From an uncultured Tenacibaculum sp. (lineage in GTDB: Bacteria > Bacteroidota > Bacteroidia > Flavobacteriales > Flavobacteriaceae), in NCBI RefSeq assembly GCF_947499065.1, contig NZ_CANMMT010000001.1:62001-126000 (forward strand): a DNA stretch of 64,000 nucleotides. Reading direction: 5' to 3'. A program made the translations under genes and the position numbers. Under the pieces are notes generated by a model. The model saw nothing but the letters and a program-made list of their open reading frames with translations, made no database searches and was not told where the DNA came from. Numbering within the stretch: the stretch's first letter is position 1; every line of letters begins with the position of its first letter. This document shows, in pieces, positions 31,087-41,223 of this stretch.

Positions 31087-31353
31087 TTATCGTTTCGAAA
31101 CCTTATTATTACTAATATTTCTTTGTCTACTACATTTAAACCTTCCTTTTATAAAGGTTCTTTTAAGTTCATGCTTTGTTTTCCTTCCTTGAACTCTCTT
31201 TCTCCATAATCTAAAACTTGATGGCTTAAGTTGTTGTCTCATTAAAACAATCACTTCTTGTTCTTTTAAACCAAATTGATATTGAATTGCATCAAATGTG
31301 GTTCTATCTTCCCAAGCCATCTCTATTATTCTATCTAACATTCTTTCATTCAT
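31087..31353 (-). CDS. TIGR03643-like small protein
   Basis: RIIEMAWEDRTTFDAIQYQFGLKEQEVIVLMRQQLKPSSFRLWRKRVQGRKTKH. Confidence 0.75.
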   Translation of the reverse strand: MNERMLDRIIEMAWEDRTTFDAIQYQFGLKEQEVIVLMRQQLKPSSFRLWRKRVQGRKTKHELKRTFIKGRFKCSRQRNISNNKVSKR

Positions 31354-31769
31354 AAAAAATGATTTTGTGTTTTTACTCCCTTCAAATTCATCATTTTATC
31401 TATAAACTTTTTATTTTCTTTAAATTTTATGTCCTTACGAAACCTTATAAAACTATTATCTGAGTGAATACTAAAAAATGTATCATTAAACACTACTAAC
31501 TTATAGTAAGGCACTACCAAACAAAACCTTCTCATTTGCTTTGTTATATAAACTATTACTCCATTAGGTCTTAACTCTATGCTACCGTAGTCTAATTCAT
31601 TCACTTTGGTTAATATTTTTTGGAGATTAGCACTTACTTCTTCCACAATCATTCTTCCCGAACCTACCCCTCTTAACTTTAGCGATTGGATAAAACTCAT
31701 AGGTTTCCCTACTAATGAATTGATTTCTGCTAAATCATCTTTATCCGTGTATGTTATATTGAACAGCAT
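31350..31769 (-). CDS. Hypothetical protein in light operon
   Basis: 139-aa ORF coupled to both neighbours. Confidence 0.6.
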   Translation of the reverse strand: MLFNITYTDKDDLAEINSLVGKPMSFIQSLKLRGVGSGRMIVEEVSANLQKILTKVNELDYGSIELRPNGVIVYITKQMRRFCLVVPYYKLVVFNDTFFSIHSDNSFIRFRKDIKFKENKKFIDKMMNLKGVKTQNHFL

Positions 31770-31770
31770 A

Positions 31771-33231
31771 TTATTTAATTATGTGTTTGTTTATAATTCT
31801 TAAGCTTTCTCTTATTACGTCTGGATCTTTTTTTAATCCCCAAATAATATCCGATGCTTTTTTTCTTGATGCCTCTACATCTACTATTGGCTTTGGATAA
31901 TCTTTTCCTAAACTAAAACTGTAAAGTTTTTGTTCCAATTCGGTCATTTTAAAAGGTTGATGCTTGAACATTAATGGTAAACCTGCCAATTCGGGTACCC
32001 ATTTACTTATAAATATGGCATCTGGATCATGCTCTAATCCGTTTTTTATTGGATTATAAATTCTAATAGTATTGATACCTGTTTCACCTGCCTGCATTTG
32101 CAGTTGAGGAAAATGAATTCCCGGTTCGAAGTCTAAAAATAACTTTGATAAATATTTAGATGCTTCTTGCCATGGCTGCCATAAATTATGTGTAAAAAAG
32201 GATACCAACATTGCTCGCATTCTAAAATTTAAATACCCAGTAGTTATTAAACAACGCATACAAGCATCTATAAAAGGGATTCCTGTTTTACCTTCTTTCC
32301 AACCCTTTACATATTTTTCTGTTACATCTTTTTTTAATTTTCGAAATCCTTTATTTATACTTTCTCTTTCCATGATACACTCCATTTCAAACTTTTGTAT
32401 AAAATGTGCTTGCCATCGCAATCGAGAAGCAAATGCATCTAAAGCTCTCTTATTTTGCACTTTTGGTCTTATTGTTTTTACTTGTTGAAAAACTTCTCTT
32501 ACTGAAAGATTTCCCCACGCTATATATGGCGATAATCGACTACAACTTTCTCTTGCTTCATTAGGCTTTGATATATGTCTTGCATAATTTTTATAACGAT
32601 TATTGAAAAAGCTATGCATATATTTTATACCAGTACCTCTACCTCCTACTTGAAAATTGCTCTTTTCCGTGCTTAAGTCTACTTCTTTTAAGTTTTTTGT
32701 TAAAAGGTCAATTTCTTCACTTCTTATAAATTCTGCATTTGTAGGTGTAAAAGGAAAGGTTTCTTTTTCCATATATGATTCCCAATCTTCCTTCCAATGT
32801 TCTCTATTTTTTCTACCTCGAAATACTCCATTATGGACATTTTCTTTCCATTCTATCAAATTGTTTACACAAAATCTTTTAAATGATTTATCTCTATTAT
32901 AGGTTTTTAAAATTCCTGTTTCTAAATGCGAATAAACTTCTGTAATATTTTTTTGTGATTTTAAATACCTGAAAAAAGGAATCACATCCGATTTCACTGA
33001 TAGAACTCTTGTATTGTATTTCAACAATTCAGAGTTAAGATCTCTTATCGACTCTTTAATAAAGTTCCAATGCCTTTCTGAATAATGCTCATCACTCAAA
33101 AGACTATTTTCAAAAAGATAAACAAATAGTATTTTTTTATCAGAATTAAGAGCATTATAAACCGCTTCGTTATCTTGTAAACGAAGATCTCTCTTAAACC
33201 AAACTACTACTATTTTCTCTTTATTATCCAA
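31771..33231 (-). CDS. Cryptochrome/photolyase-family flavoprotein with non-canonical FAD pocket
   Basis: VVVWFKRDLRLQDNEAV; RLSPYIAWGNLSVREV; TGIPFIDACMRCL; LDFEPGIHFPQLQMQAGETGINTIRIYNP. Confidence 0.9.
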   Translation of the reverse strand: MDNKEKIVVVWFKRDLRLQDNEAVYNALNSDKKILFVYLFENSLLSDEHYSERHWNFIKESIRDLNSELLKYNTRVLSVKSDVIPFFRYLKSQKNITEVYSHLETGILKTYNRDKSFKRFCVNNLIEWKENVHNGVFRGRKNREHWKEDWESYMEKETFPFTPTNAEFIRSEEIDLLTKNLKEVDLSTEKSNFQVGGRGTGIKYMHSFFNNRYKNYARHISKPNEARESCSRLSPYIAWGNLSVREVFQQVKTIRPKVQNKRALDAFASRLRWQAHFIQKFEMECIMERESINKGFRKLKKDVTEKYVKGWKEGKTGIPFIDACMRCLITTGYLNFRMRAMLVSFFTHNLWQPWQEASKYLSKLFLDFEPGIHFPQLQMQAGETGINTIRIYNPIKNGLEHDPDAIFISKWVPELAGLPLMFKHQPFKMTELEQKLYSFSLGKDYPKPIVDVEASRKKASDIIWGLKKDPDVIRESLRIINKHIIK

Positions 33232-33257
33232 TATTTAAAACTCTTTAAATTTTATTT

Positions 33258-33287
33258 TGTTTAAGATAATCAAAAAATAATTAAACA
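33258..33287 (-). promoter_or_regulatory. Putative CarH/LitR operator OP1 (TGTTTAA-N16-TTAAACA) upstream of the cry/photolyase operon
   Basis: tgtttaa 33258-33264, ttaaaca 33281-33287; arms extend to a perfect 10-bp inverted repeat. Confidence 0.65.
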
Positions 33288-33313
33288 AAAAATTAATACT
33301 CAAAAAAATATAC

Positions 33314-34726
33314 CTATTTAGATAGATGATTTATTAAACCTCTAAAAATAAAACCATGAAAAGGCAGTACTAAAAACCAATACATTCTACCTAATATTCC
33401 TTTAGGTCTAAATACCGCTCTTTGATATAATTTATTTTTCACTATTTTATATTCTAACCAAGCTTCTCCAGGTAATTTCATTTCTGCAAAAAGCAACAAT
33501 CTTTTATTCTTTTGATCCGCTAATAATACTCTCCAAAAATCAAGTGCATCGCCAGGTTCTAGTTCTGTAGGATGTCTGCGACCTCTTCTTAACCCCACTC
33601 CTCCAAAAACCTTGTCAATATAACCTCTAATCTTCCATAAGGTATTAAACCTATACCAGCCCGTTTTTCCTCCTATGCTCCAAATTTTATGTAATGTCTC
33701 TGGCTCATCTTTAACATACCTACTCCTAACATCTTTAAAGCATCCAAAATGAGGTAACTCGATATAATCGCTATACTCTTTTTTAAAAACACCACTTATT
33801 TTTGCATCTTTCCAACTAGAAATCATTGAGTTTTGGGCTATTTTCTTAAAAGCCCTATCAACTGCTTCTTTGTAAGTAATTGGTTTTACATTTATTATTT
33901 CATTTATATTACTTTGTCTTCCAATTACTTCTACTTTCATACTATCTACCAAAGTCTTAGCTAAATTAAACGAAGTTGAAGTAACAAAATATAACCAATA
34001 TGATGATAATTTGGGAGTTAACACTGGTAAGGTTATAATGATACGCTTTAATTTTCTTACATCTGCAAACTGCAACAGCATTTCCTTATACGTTAACACT
34101 TCAGCCCCAAAAATATCATATGACTTATTATACACTTTTTCATTAAAAAGCGATTTTGTTAAATATGATAACACATCTCTTATTGCTATAGGTTGTGTTT
34201 TCGTATGCAACCATCTTGGAGCCACCATTATAGGAAGTTTCTCAACCAAATCTCTTATAATTTCAAAAGAAGCACTTCCACTTCCAACTACTATACCAGC
34301 TCTAAACGTAGTTAAACCATATTCTTTACTACTTAATATTTGTTCTACTTTATATCTTGACTGCAAATGCTTTGAAAGCGAATTATCATTTACTATTCCA
34401 CTTAAATATATAACCTGCTTACATGTTGTTTTTTCTACCAACTCTTTAAAGTTTTTAGCACATTTTTCTTCCAAACTTTCAAAATCGTCACTACTGGTAG
34501 ACATTGAATGTATTAAATAATATGCTGCATCTATATCTTTTGGTAATAGATTTTCTGGCTTTAGAAAATCTATTTCAACAAAACTTATCTCTTTTTTAGC
34601 TTTTAACTCTAAAGGAATTCTATTTAAATCTCTCACACAGCACACAAGAGTATGTCCTTCTTGAAGAAGGATTGGAATTATTCTCTTACCAACATACCCT
34701 GTTGTACCTGTGATTAATATTTTCAT
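33314..34726 (-). CDS. NAD(P)-binding SDR with C-terminal DUF2867-like domain
   Basis: ILITGTTGYVGKRIIPILLQEGHTL; C-terminal GDALDFWRVLLADQKNKRLLLFAEMKLPGEAWLEY. Confidence 0.85.
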   Translation of the reverse strand: MKILITGTTGYVGKRIIPILLQEGHTLVCCVRDLNRIPLELKAKKEISFVEIDFLKPENLLPKDIDAAYYLIHSMSTSSDDFESLEEKCAKNFKELVEKTTCKQVIYLSGIVNDNSLSKHLQSRYKVEQILSSKEYGLTTFRAGIVVGSGSASFEIIRDLVEKLPIMVAPRWLHTKTQPIAIRDVLSYLTKSLFNEKVYNKSYDIFGAEVLTYKEMLLQFADVRKLKRIIITLPVLTPKLSSYWLYFVTSTSFNLAKTLVDSMKVEVIGRQSNINEIINVKPITYKEAVDRAFKKIAQNSMISSWKDAKISGVFKKEYSDYIELPHFGCFKDVRSRYVKDEPETLHKIWSIGGKTGWYRFNTLWKIRGYIDKVFGGVGLRRGRRHPTELEPGDALDFWRVLLADQKNKRLLLFAEMKLPGEAWLEYKIVKNKLYQRAVFRPKGILGRMYWFLVLPFHGFIFRGLINHLSK

Positions 34727-35338
34727 TTATTTTGGTCTTTGATACGACAATCTTTTAAATTCTTTTGCTACCATATAAGTATCCAACCCATTAATTGCTG
34801 CTACATTTTCTTTAGAAAGATTTAAAAAACCATCTTCCGATAACATAGTATCTTCGAAATATAAATCGGTTACCTCTCCCAATACTAGAACTGTATCATT
34901 AGCTTTTATGTGGTATTCCTCTAAATATTTCATTCCTAATTGTAAAGGAGATTCTGCCACAAAAGGTGCATCAAAATTATTTTTATACTCGGATGTTAAA
35001 TTAGTTTTATCAAACTCTGATATTTCTGCCGAATATTTTGCTGATGTATGATGCGCTTCTTCTATCATACCTTCACTTATTGCATTAATTGTATAAACCC
35101 CTGTTTCTTTAATATTGTTATAGGTATTTCTGATTACTGTAGTAGGACGCAAGACAAATCCTAAAATAGGTGGATTTGAACCATAATGAACTACTGAACT
35201 AAATACCGCAACATTGGTTATTCCTTCTTTGGATTTAGTTCCTATTAAATTTGCCGATTTGTACCCTGAAATACTGTTCACTAAGTTTATCTTATACAAA
35301 TGCGGAAACGCTTCTATTTCTTTTCTTGTAATATGCAT
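34727..35338 (-). CDS. Flavin reductase family protein
   Basis: NLIGTKSKEGITNVAVFSSVVHYGSNPPILGFVLRP. Confidence 0.88.
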   Translation of the reverse strand: MHITRKEIEAFPHLYKINLVNSISGYKSANLIGTKSKEGITNVAVFSSVVHYGSNPPILGFVLRPTTVIRNTYNNIKETGVYTINAISEGMIEEAHHTSAKYSAEISEFDKTNLTSEYKNNFDAPFVAESPLQLGMKYLEEYHIKANDTVLVLGEVTDLYFEDTMLSEDGFLNLSKENVAAINGLDTYMVAKEFKRLSYQRPK

Positions 35339-36672
35339 TACAGGTTTTTATAATTATTTATTTTGATTTTTTTTGATTTTAAATCGTGCATCAAATTATA
35401 CAATCCGAAAAAGGTTCGATTTATATAAATAAAATGCTTAGAACCTCTATTTCCATTCATCTTTTTTAACTCGGTACTTTTAGCATACTTTTGTCCTAAG
35501 TCTGCTATTCTTCCGAAAAACTCATCGTCTGAAAAATCAAATTCTTCTTTTTGAAAAGGCTGTGTAAATAAAGATAACATTTCATGAAAAAGTCCTTTAA
35601 AGAACTGTTTTTCTTCTCCTGTATCGTCTTTTCTTAAGATTTCAAGCTCATATAATTTACTCTCAAAAAAAGCTGGATTTTCTATATTTTCTTTTTTTGC
35701 TAACTCAAAATAAGGAACGTAAAAATCTTCAGGCACCGATTTCATACAACCAAAATCTATAACAATTAATTCGTTTTTTGGAGATACTAAGAAATTTCCT
35801 GGATGTGGGTCAGCGTGAACTTTCTTTAAAACATGCATTTGATACATGTAAAAATCCCATAAGGCTTGCCCTAATTTATTAGCTTTCTTCTCATCAAGAT
35901 TTTGCTCTGTAAACTCTGATAAATGAATACCATCCATCCAATCCATTGTAAGAATCCTCTCTGACGAATATTCTTGATAATAGGCTGGAAACTTCAAATT
36001 AGGAATATTAGCGCAGGCATTCGCTACTTCATTACTTTGCTTTAACTCTAAGACATAATTTGTTTCCTCAAGTAACTTATTTTCTACTTCTTTAAAATAT
36101 TCATCAGACCCCTCTCCTTTTATATTGAACATTTTCATAGCCATTGGCTTTACTAATGCTAAATCTGAAGAGATACTATTTGCTATACCAGGATATTGAA
36201 TTTTTACTGCTAGCTTTTTATCTTTAACTGTCGCCTTATGAACCTGACCTATACTTGCTGCATTTACTGATTCGTTTGTAAACGTATCAAAAACCTCTTC
36301 TGGAGTTTTTTTAAAATATTTTTTAAATGTTTTTACAACTAAGGGACCAGATAATGGTGGTACTGAAAACTGAGATAATGAAAATTTTTCTACGTAAGCA
36401 TTTGGGAGTAAATTTTTCTCCATACTTAACATTTGAGCTACTTTTAATGCAGAGCCTTTTAATTCCTTTAACCCGTCGTAAATATCTTCTGCATTGTCTT
36501 TATTTAATTGGTCTCTAGCTTCTTCCTCTGTTTGTGTTAACTTATTCCCATAATACTTGGCATAATTAACTCCAACTTTTAGCCCTGTTGTTACCAATTT
36601 TGTAGCTCTTTCTATTTTTGAAACGGGAATTTTATTTAGCGTTTTCATACCATGGGCATTTTTTCTTTCCAC
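35338..36672 (-). CDS. AarF/UbiB/ABC1 family atypical kinase
   Basis: GSALKVAQMLSM; AASIGQVHKATVKDKKLAVKIQYPG; VHADPHPGNFLV; VIDFGCMK. Confidence 0.93.
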   Translation of the reverse strand: MERKNAHGMKTLNKIPVSKIERATKLVTTGLKVGVNYAKYYGNKLTQTEEEARDQLNKDNAEDIYDGLKELKGSALKVAQMLSMEKNLLPNAYVEKFSLSQFSVPPLSGPLVVKTFKKYFKKTPEEVFDTFTNESVNAASIGQVHKATVKDKKLAVKIQYPGIANSISSDLALVKPMAMKMFNIKGEGSDEYFKEVENKLLEETNYVLELKQSNEVANACANIPNLKFPAYYQEYSSERILTMDWMDGIHLSEFTEQNLDEKKANKLGQALWDFYMYQMHVLKKVHADPHPGNFLVSPKNELIVIDFGCMKSVPEDFYVPYFELAKKENIENPAFFESKLYELEILRKDDTGEEKQFFKGLFHEMLSLFTQPFQKEEFDFSDDEFFGRIADLGQKYAKSTELKKMNGNRGSKHFIYINRTFFGLYNLMHDLKSKKIKINNYKNL

Positions 36673-37298
36673 AAAAACTTAGCTAAATCTATCACACTTT
36701 TTACTGGTGCTATTTGCTGTATATCGAAACTTGCTTTTACTGATTTCTCTATAAAAACATCTGTTTTCTCAAAATTTGGCGATTCATCGTCTATCCAAAA
36801 CTTGAGAATCATTAATAATTGAATCCAATAACTTTCTGCTATTGTTTTATCCTGAACCTTGTTAATTTTATCATTTTTAAAATCAATCTTTTCAAGAGAT
36901 ATTCCATCTATAAAATTGATAAATTCTTTTCTTAATTCCTTTAAGACTGAAAGCTTATTAAAATCTAACTTATTATTTTTTAATTGAAGTAAAACATAAG
37001 ATCTATTTGCGGTTAACAACTCAAAAAAAGTAAAATAAAAACTTAATAGCTTTTCTTTTGAACCATAATCTTGATAGGCTTCTGTTTTATGAAGCATATG
37101 AATTGTTTCTTTGGCAAACGTTTTAAAAATTTGCTTCTCTAAACTTTCAAAACTCGAAAAAAACTTATAGAAATCTCCTTCTTCAAAATTATTATTCTTT
37201 GCAAACTCAAAAATAGAATGTGGTTTTCCAGATATTAGAACTGAGTTCATATACCATTCTATGATTATTTCTGGTGTTATTTTTTTCTTTCTACTCAT
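36645..37298 (-). CDS. TetR-like transcriptional regulator
   Basis: IFEFAKNNNFEEGDFYKFFSSFESLEKQIF HTH; overlaps ABC1 kinase start. Confidence 0.65.
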   Translation of the reverse strand: MSRKKKITPEIIIEWYMNSVLISGKPHSIFEFAKNNNFEEGDFYKFFSSFESLEKQIFKTFAKETIHMLHKTEAYQDYGSKEKLLSFYFTFFELLTANRSYVLLQLKNNKLDFNKLSVLKELRKEFINFIDGISLEKIDFKNDKINKVQDKTIAESYWIQLLMILKFWIDDESPNFEKTDVFIEKSVKASFDIQQIAPVKSVIDLAKFLWKEKMPMV

Positions 37299-37303
37299 AA
37301 TTT

Positions 37304-37783
37304 CTAATTATTAAATACTACATAAGCGTTTAAACTTGTAGCGATTGTCATCCAAACTAAATATGGCAATATTAATAGTGTATAAAGTTTCATTTTTCTA
37401 CAATACTCAACTGTAAAATATCCTATTAACAACCATAAACCGGTTATTATAATTAACCCTAAAACTGTATAATGCTGATTGAAGAAGAAGTAATTCCACA
37501 TAACATTCAAAATCCATTGAACCATGTATAAGTATGCAATAAGAAACCCTCCTTTAGTTAGTTTAAATTTGAAGCTTAAGTTGGTCATGTAAAATGAAAA
37601 ACAAAACATGATAAAAAACCAGGCTGCTCCAAAAACCCAGTTTGCTGGCGTCCAAGGCGCCTTGTTTAACGATTTGTACCAATCTGTTTGGGGGCCATTA
37701 TTCATTAACCACACACCAACGATTAATGCCAAAAAGTTTAAACTTAAAAAAATTAAAAAACGGATAACTTTACTAATTCCCAT
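37304..37783 (-). CDS. TspO/MBR family tryptophan-rich sensory protein
   Basis: WYKSLNKAPWTPANWVFGAAWFFIMF; WNYFFF. Confidence 0.93.
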   Translation of the reverse strand: MGISKVIRFLIFLSLNFLALIVGVWLMNNGPQTDWYKSLNKAPWTPANWVFGAAWFFIMFCFSFYMTNLSFKFKLTKGGFLIAYLYMVQWILNVMWNYFFFNQHYTVLGLIIITGLWLLIGYFTVEYCRKMKLYTLLILPYLVWMTIATSLNAYVVFNN

Positions 37784-38471
37784 AGACTTTTGTTTTAAAA
37801 TGATTAAATATTAACTGTATTGAAAACAATAAGTTAAATGCATAAAACACATCTTCAAGGGGAATCGTAAATAATCGAACATTTATATTTTCTGAGTTAT
37901 TATACCAAACAACTGGACTCTCTATAAAACTTCCTGTTAAAATTCCATTTACAATAAAAAAAGGAACTAAAATTATCAGAAAACTAGGAAAATATTCTTG
38001 TAACGCAATTAAATGCTTTTTTAAACTATAAAGCATTAACGATAAAAATAATAAAAAATTTACTACTGTGTAAGTTTTATCTAAATTAAATATCAATAAC
38101 CAAAAAACAATTATTATGAAGATCACACTTATGATGATAGTCTGTGTTCTAGATAATTTTAATTTTGGTTGATAAATCCTTAACATCTCATGCGTAAATA
38201 AACACGCATAAGGTATGCAGATAAAGAACATCCATTCTTCTATTGGCATTTGCAGTATTTTTGCTCCTAAAAAATAGGTTTTGTTAAATCCCCAAACACC
38301 ATAATTTGTAAAAATTGCATCCCAAACTAAAAAAGGAATCGCAACTATAACTATACTAAGAAAAACAATTTTTGCGTATTTAATAAAGTGTATCTCTTTT
38401 TCAAAAATACTATACAGTAAAGGTATACTTATACTTCCTAAATTTAATATTAAATACAGGTAATTACTCAT
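37773..38471 (-). CDS. Lycopene cyclase (crtYcd-type, membrane)
   Basis: YLYLILNLGSISIPLLYSF-like start; FLGAKILQMPIEEWMFFICIPYACLFTHEML. Confidence 0.88.
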   Translation of the reverse strand: MSNYLYLILNLGSISIPLLYSIFEKEIHFIKYAKIVFLSIVIVAIPFLVWDAIFTNYGVWGFNKTYFLGAKILQMPIEEWMFFICIPYACLFTHEMLRIYQPKLKLSRTQTIIISVIFIIIVFWLLIFNLDKTYTVVNFLLFLSLMLYSLKKHLIALQEYFPSFLIILVPFFIVNGILTGSFIESPVVWYNNSENINVRLFTIPLEDVFYAFNLLFSIQLIFNHFKTKVYGN

Positions 38472-38914
38472 TGTCTTTTCTTAAAATATTTAAATGGCAC
38501 GAACAACATACCAAAGCACTCTCCTTCTTCTTTACCTAAGTGTTTGTGATGTATCTTGTGCGCTTTTCTTAATCCTCTTAAGTATCTATTCTTTGTATTT
38601 TTAAACCAATTAAACCTTCTATGAATTAATACATCATGTATTAAAAAATAAGCTATCCCATACAAAAGAATACCCAAACCAATGAAAAACAGGTAATTTA
38701 ATTCAGGTCTAATCCCAAAGTAAAATAGTAACATGCTTGGTATTGCAAAAACCACAAAAAAGGCATCATTTTTCTCAAATACATGTGGATAACCTGGTTG
38801 ATGATGATCCTCATGTAAAAACCATCCAAAACCGTGCATTACATATTTGTGAGTACACCATGTAACACCTTCCATTATTATAAAAGTTAGTATTGTGACA
38901 GTTGCAAATATCAT
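38468..38914 (-). CDS. crtZ: Beta-carotene hydroxylase
   Basis: HKYVMHGFGWFLHEDHH; IHDVLIHRRFNW; AHKIHHKHLGKEEGECFGML. Confidence 0.93.
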   Translation of the reverse strand: MIFATVTILTFIIMEGVTWCTHKYVMHGFGWFLHEDHHQPGYPHVFEKNDAFFVVFAIPSMLLFYFGIRPELNYLFFIGLGILLYGIAYFLIHDVLIHRRFNWFKNTKNRYLRGLRKAHKIHHKHLGKEEGECFGMLFVPFKYFKKRQ

Positions 38915-38915
38915 T

Positions 38916-39758
38916 CTAGATTAGTTTTAATTTATATTTCACATAACTTCTAGCCAATAAATTAATTTTCATTGGGTTAGAAATCCTTATTCTTGTATCC
39001 ATAATTTTAGACGATGGAGTTGCTTTCAATTTCTTCAAAAGCTTTTTGTAATATCTGTATGCTATAAAAACTCCAAACTTTGCCTCTACAGGTAGCTTTA
39101 AGATACCATTTTTAAAAGCGTAATCAAAATCTTCCTCTATTTCTTCAATTATCATTTCTTTTGAAGCATCATTTAGTTTTTCTAAATTAACATTTGGAAA
39201 ATATGATCTATTCAATACTTCATAATCATCTTTTAAATCTCTTAAAAAATTAACTTTTTGAAATGCTGAACCTAAACGCATTGCTGCGTCTTTTAATTCA
39301 TTATATCGTTTTTCATTTCCATTAACAAAAACTTTCAAACACATTAACCCTACAACATCTGCAGAACCATAAATGTATTCTTTATACTCTTCTTCCGTTG
39401 TGTATTCTGTCTTATACAAATCTGCCCTCATACTTTTCAAAAAAGCACCTACCAAATTATCTGGAATATTATAGGTATTAACTGTATGTATAAATGAATT
39501 CAAAATAGGATTTAGACTAATACCTTCCTTTTTTGACGAGTAATAATCTTTTTCAAATTTTGTTAAAAGCTCTTCCTTGTCGTACTCATGAAAAGAATCT
39601 ACAATTTCATCTGCAAAGCGGACAAAACCATAAATATTATAAATAGCTACTCTCACTTTTGGCGCTAACATTCTAGTAGCTAGCGAAAATGACGTGCTAT
39701 ATTTTTGTGTAACTAATTTACTACACGAATACGAAACCTCATCAAATAGTTTTTTCAT
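38916..39758 (-). CDS. crtB: Phytoene synthase
   Basis: SFSLATRMLAPKVRVAIYNIYGFVRFADEIVD; GSAFQKVNFLRDLKDDY. Confidence 0.95.
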   Translation of the reverse strand: MKKLFDEVSYSCSKLVTQKYSTSFSLATRMLAPKVRVAIYNIYGFVRFADEIVDSFHEYDKEELLTKFEKDYYSSKKEGISLNPILNSFIHTVNTYNIPDNLVGAFLKSMRADLYKTEYTTEEEYKEYIYGSADVVGLMCLKVFVNGNEKRYNELKDAAMRLGSAFQKVNFLRDLKDDYEVLNRSYFPNVNLEKLNDASKEMIIEEIEEDFDYAFKNGILKLPVEAKFGVFIAYRYYKKLLKKLKATPSSKIMDTRIRISNPMKINLLARSYVKYKLKLI

Positions 39759-41223
39759 TTTGGTGGTTTTTAATGATTAAATCTGAAGCTATTTTTCCTG
39801 AAATTAATGAAGGGGGAACACCAGGTCCGGGAACCGTTAATTGTCCTGTAAAAAATAAGTTCTTAACTTTTTTACTTTTTATTTTAGGTCTTAAAAATGC
39901 TGTTTGGGTTAAAATATTTGCTAAACCATAGGCATTTCCTTTGTACGAATTATAATCTTCAATAAAGTCGTTAACACAATAACTTTCTTTAAAAATTACT
40001 GAATCCTTTAACGATTGTTTTGTTAACTTTTCTAATCTTTCAATTATAATGTTAAAGTATTTTTCTCTTAAAGCAGGCGTATCTTCTATCCCTGGTGCCA
40101 AGGGTATTAAAAAAGTAGCTGCCTCTTTATTAGCTGGAGCAAAAGAACCATCGGTTATTGAGGGAAAACTTGCATAAAACAATGGTTCTTTTGGCCAACT
40201 GGGGTGATCATAAATTGTTTTGGCATGTTCATCAAAATCTGTATCAAAAAACAATGTGTGATGACATACATTTTTCAGCTTTTCATTAAAGCCTACATAA
40301 AATAATAAAGATGATGGGGCAAAAACTTTCTTTTCCCAATACTTTTCAGAATACTGTCTGTATACCTTTGGTAAAAGTGTTTCTGTGTGATGGTAATCTG
40401 CACCGCTTAACACTACATCTGCGTCAATAAAATTACCATTTACTATCAATCCATTTGCATCTCCTAATGGATTTACACAAATTTCTTCAACAATAGCTTC
40501 AGTTTTGAAATGTACTCCTAACGAAACCGCCAAAGAAACCATTGCCTCTATAACTTTATACATTCCTTCAACAGGATGCCAAGTACCTAGGGAGAAATCG
40601 GCATAATTCATAAAGTTATAAAAGGCTGGTGTATTACTTGGTTTTGCACCCAAGAATAAGACTGGGAACTCTAATATTTGGATTAATTTTTTACTTTTTA
40701 TTTTTTTTCTTACCTGTTTTCTAATTGTTGAAAAAAACTGTGTAATTTTTCCAATGGTTACCGGCGTTATTAGTTCTAATGGGGATATACCTGGCTTATA
40801 AACTAAATCATTTATAGACACGTTGTAATTATATTCTGCCGACTTTAAAAAACGTTTTAGATATTTTGAACTTCCCTTCTCTTCTTTTTCAAATACCTCA
40901 TAAATTTCTTCTAAATTACCGGGTATTGTAATTGAATCAAGAACATCAAAATATACTTGATAAGCTGGTGTTAATTTGTTTAACTGATAATAATCAGAAG
41001 GTTTTTTATTAAAATCGGAAAAAAATTTCTCAAAAACGTCTGGCATCCAATACCATGTTGGCCCCATATCAAATGTAAAACCATCTCTTTTATACTGCCT
41101 AGCTCTTCCACCTACTGTTGAATTCTTTTCATAAACTTCAACCTCATACCCTGCTTTAGCAAGATAACAAGATGCTGCTAACGACGAAAAACCTGAACCT
41201 ATTATTGATATTTTTTTTCCCAA
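39742..41223 (-). CDS. crtI: Phytoene desaturase
   Basis: ISIIGSGFSSLAASCYLAKAGYEVEVYEKNSTVGGRARQ; FTGQLTVPGPGVPPSLISGKIAS. Confidence 0.95.
   Translation of the reverse strand: MGKKISIIGSGFSSLAASCYLAKAGYEVEVYEKNSTVGGRARQYKRDGFTFDMGPTWYWMPDVFEKFFSDFNKKPSDYYQLNKLTPAYQVYFDVLDSITIPGNLEEIYEVFEKEEKGSSKYLKRFLKSAEYNYNVSINDLVYKPGISPLELITPVTIGKITQFFSTIRKQVRKKIKSKKLIQILEFPVLFLGAKPSNTPAFYNFMNYADFSLGTWHPVEGMYKVIEAMVSLAVSLGVHFKTEAIVEEICVNPLGDANGLIVNGNFIDADVVLSGADYHHTETLLPKVYRQYSEKYWEKKVFAPSSLLFYVGFNEKLKNVCHHTLFFDTDFDEHAKTIYDHPSWPKEPLFYASFPSITDGSFAPANKEAATFLIPLAPGIEDTPALREKYFNIIIERLEKLTKQSLKDSVIFKESYCVNDFIEDYNSYKGNAYGLANILTQTAFLRPKIKSKKVKNLFFTGQLTVPGPGVPPSLISGKIASDLIIKNHQNEKTI

Noticed and set aside
33314-34726. 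Plus-strand ORF 34011-34520 (169 aa) antisense to the SDR gene
   Set aside because: Composition looks like a shadow frame of AT-rich coding DNA; the opposite strand encodes a clear SDR/DUF2867-like protein.
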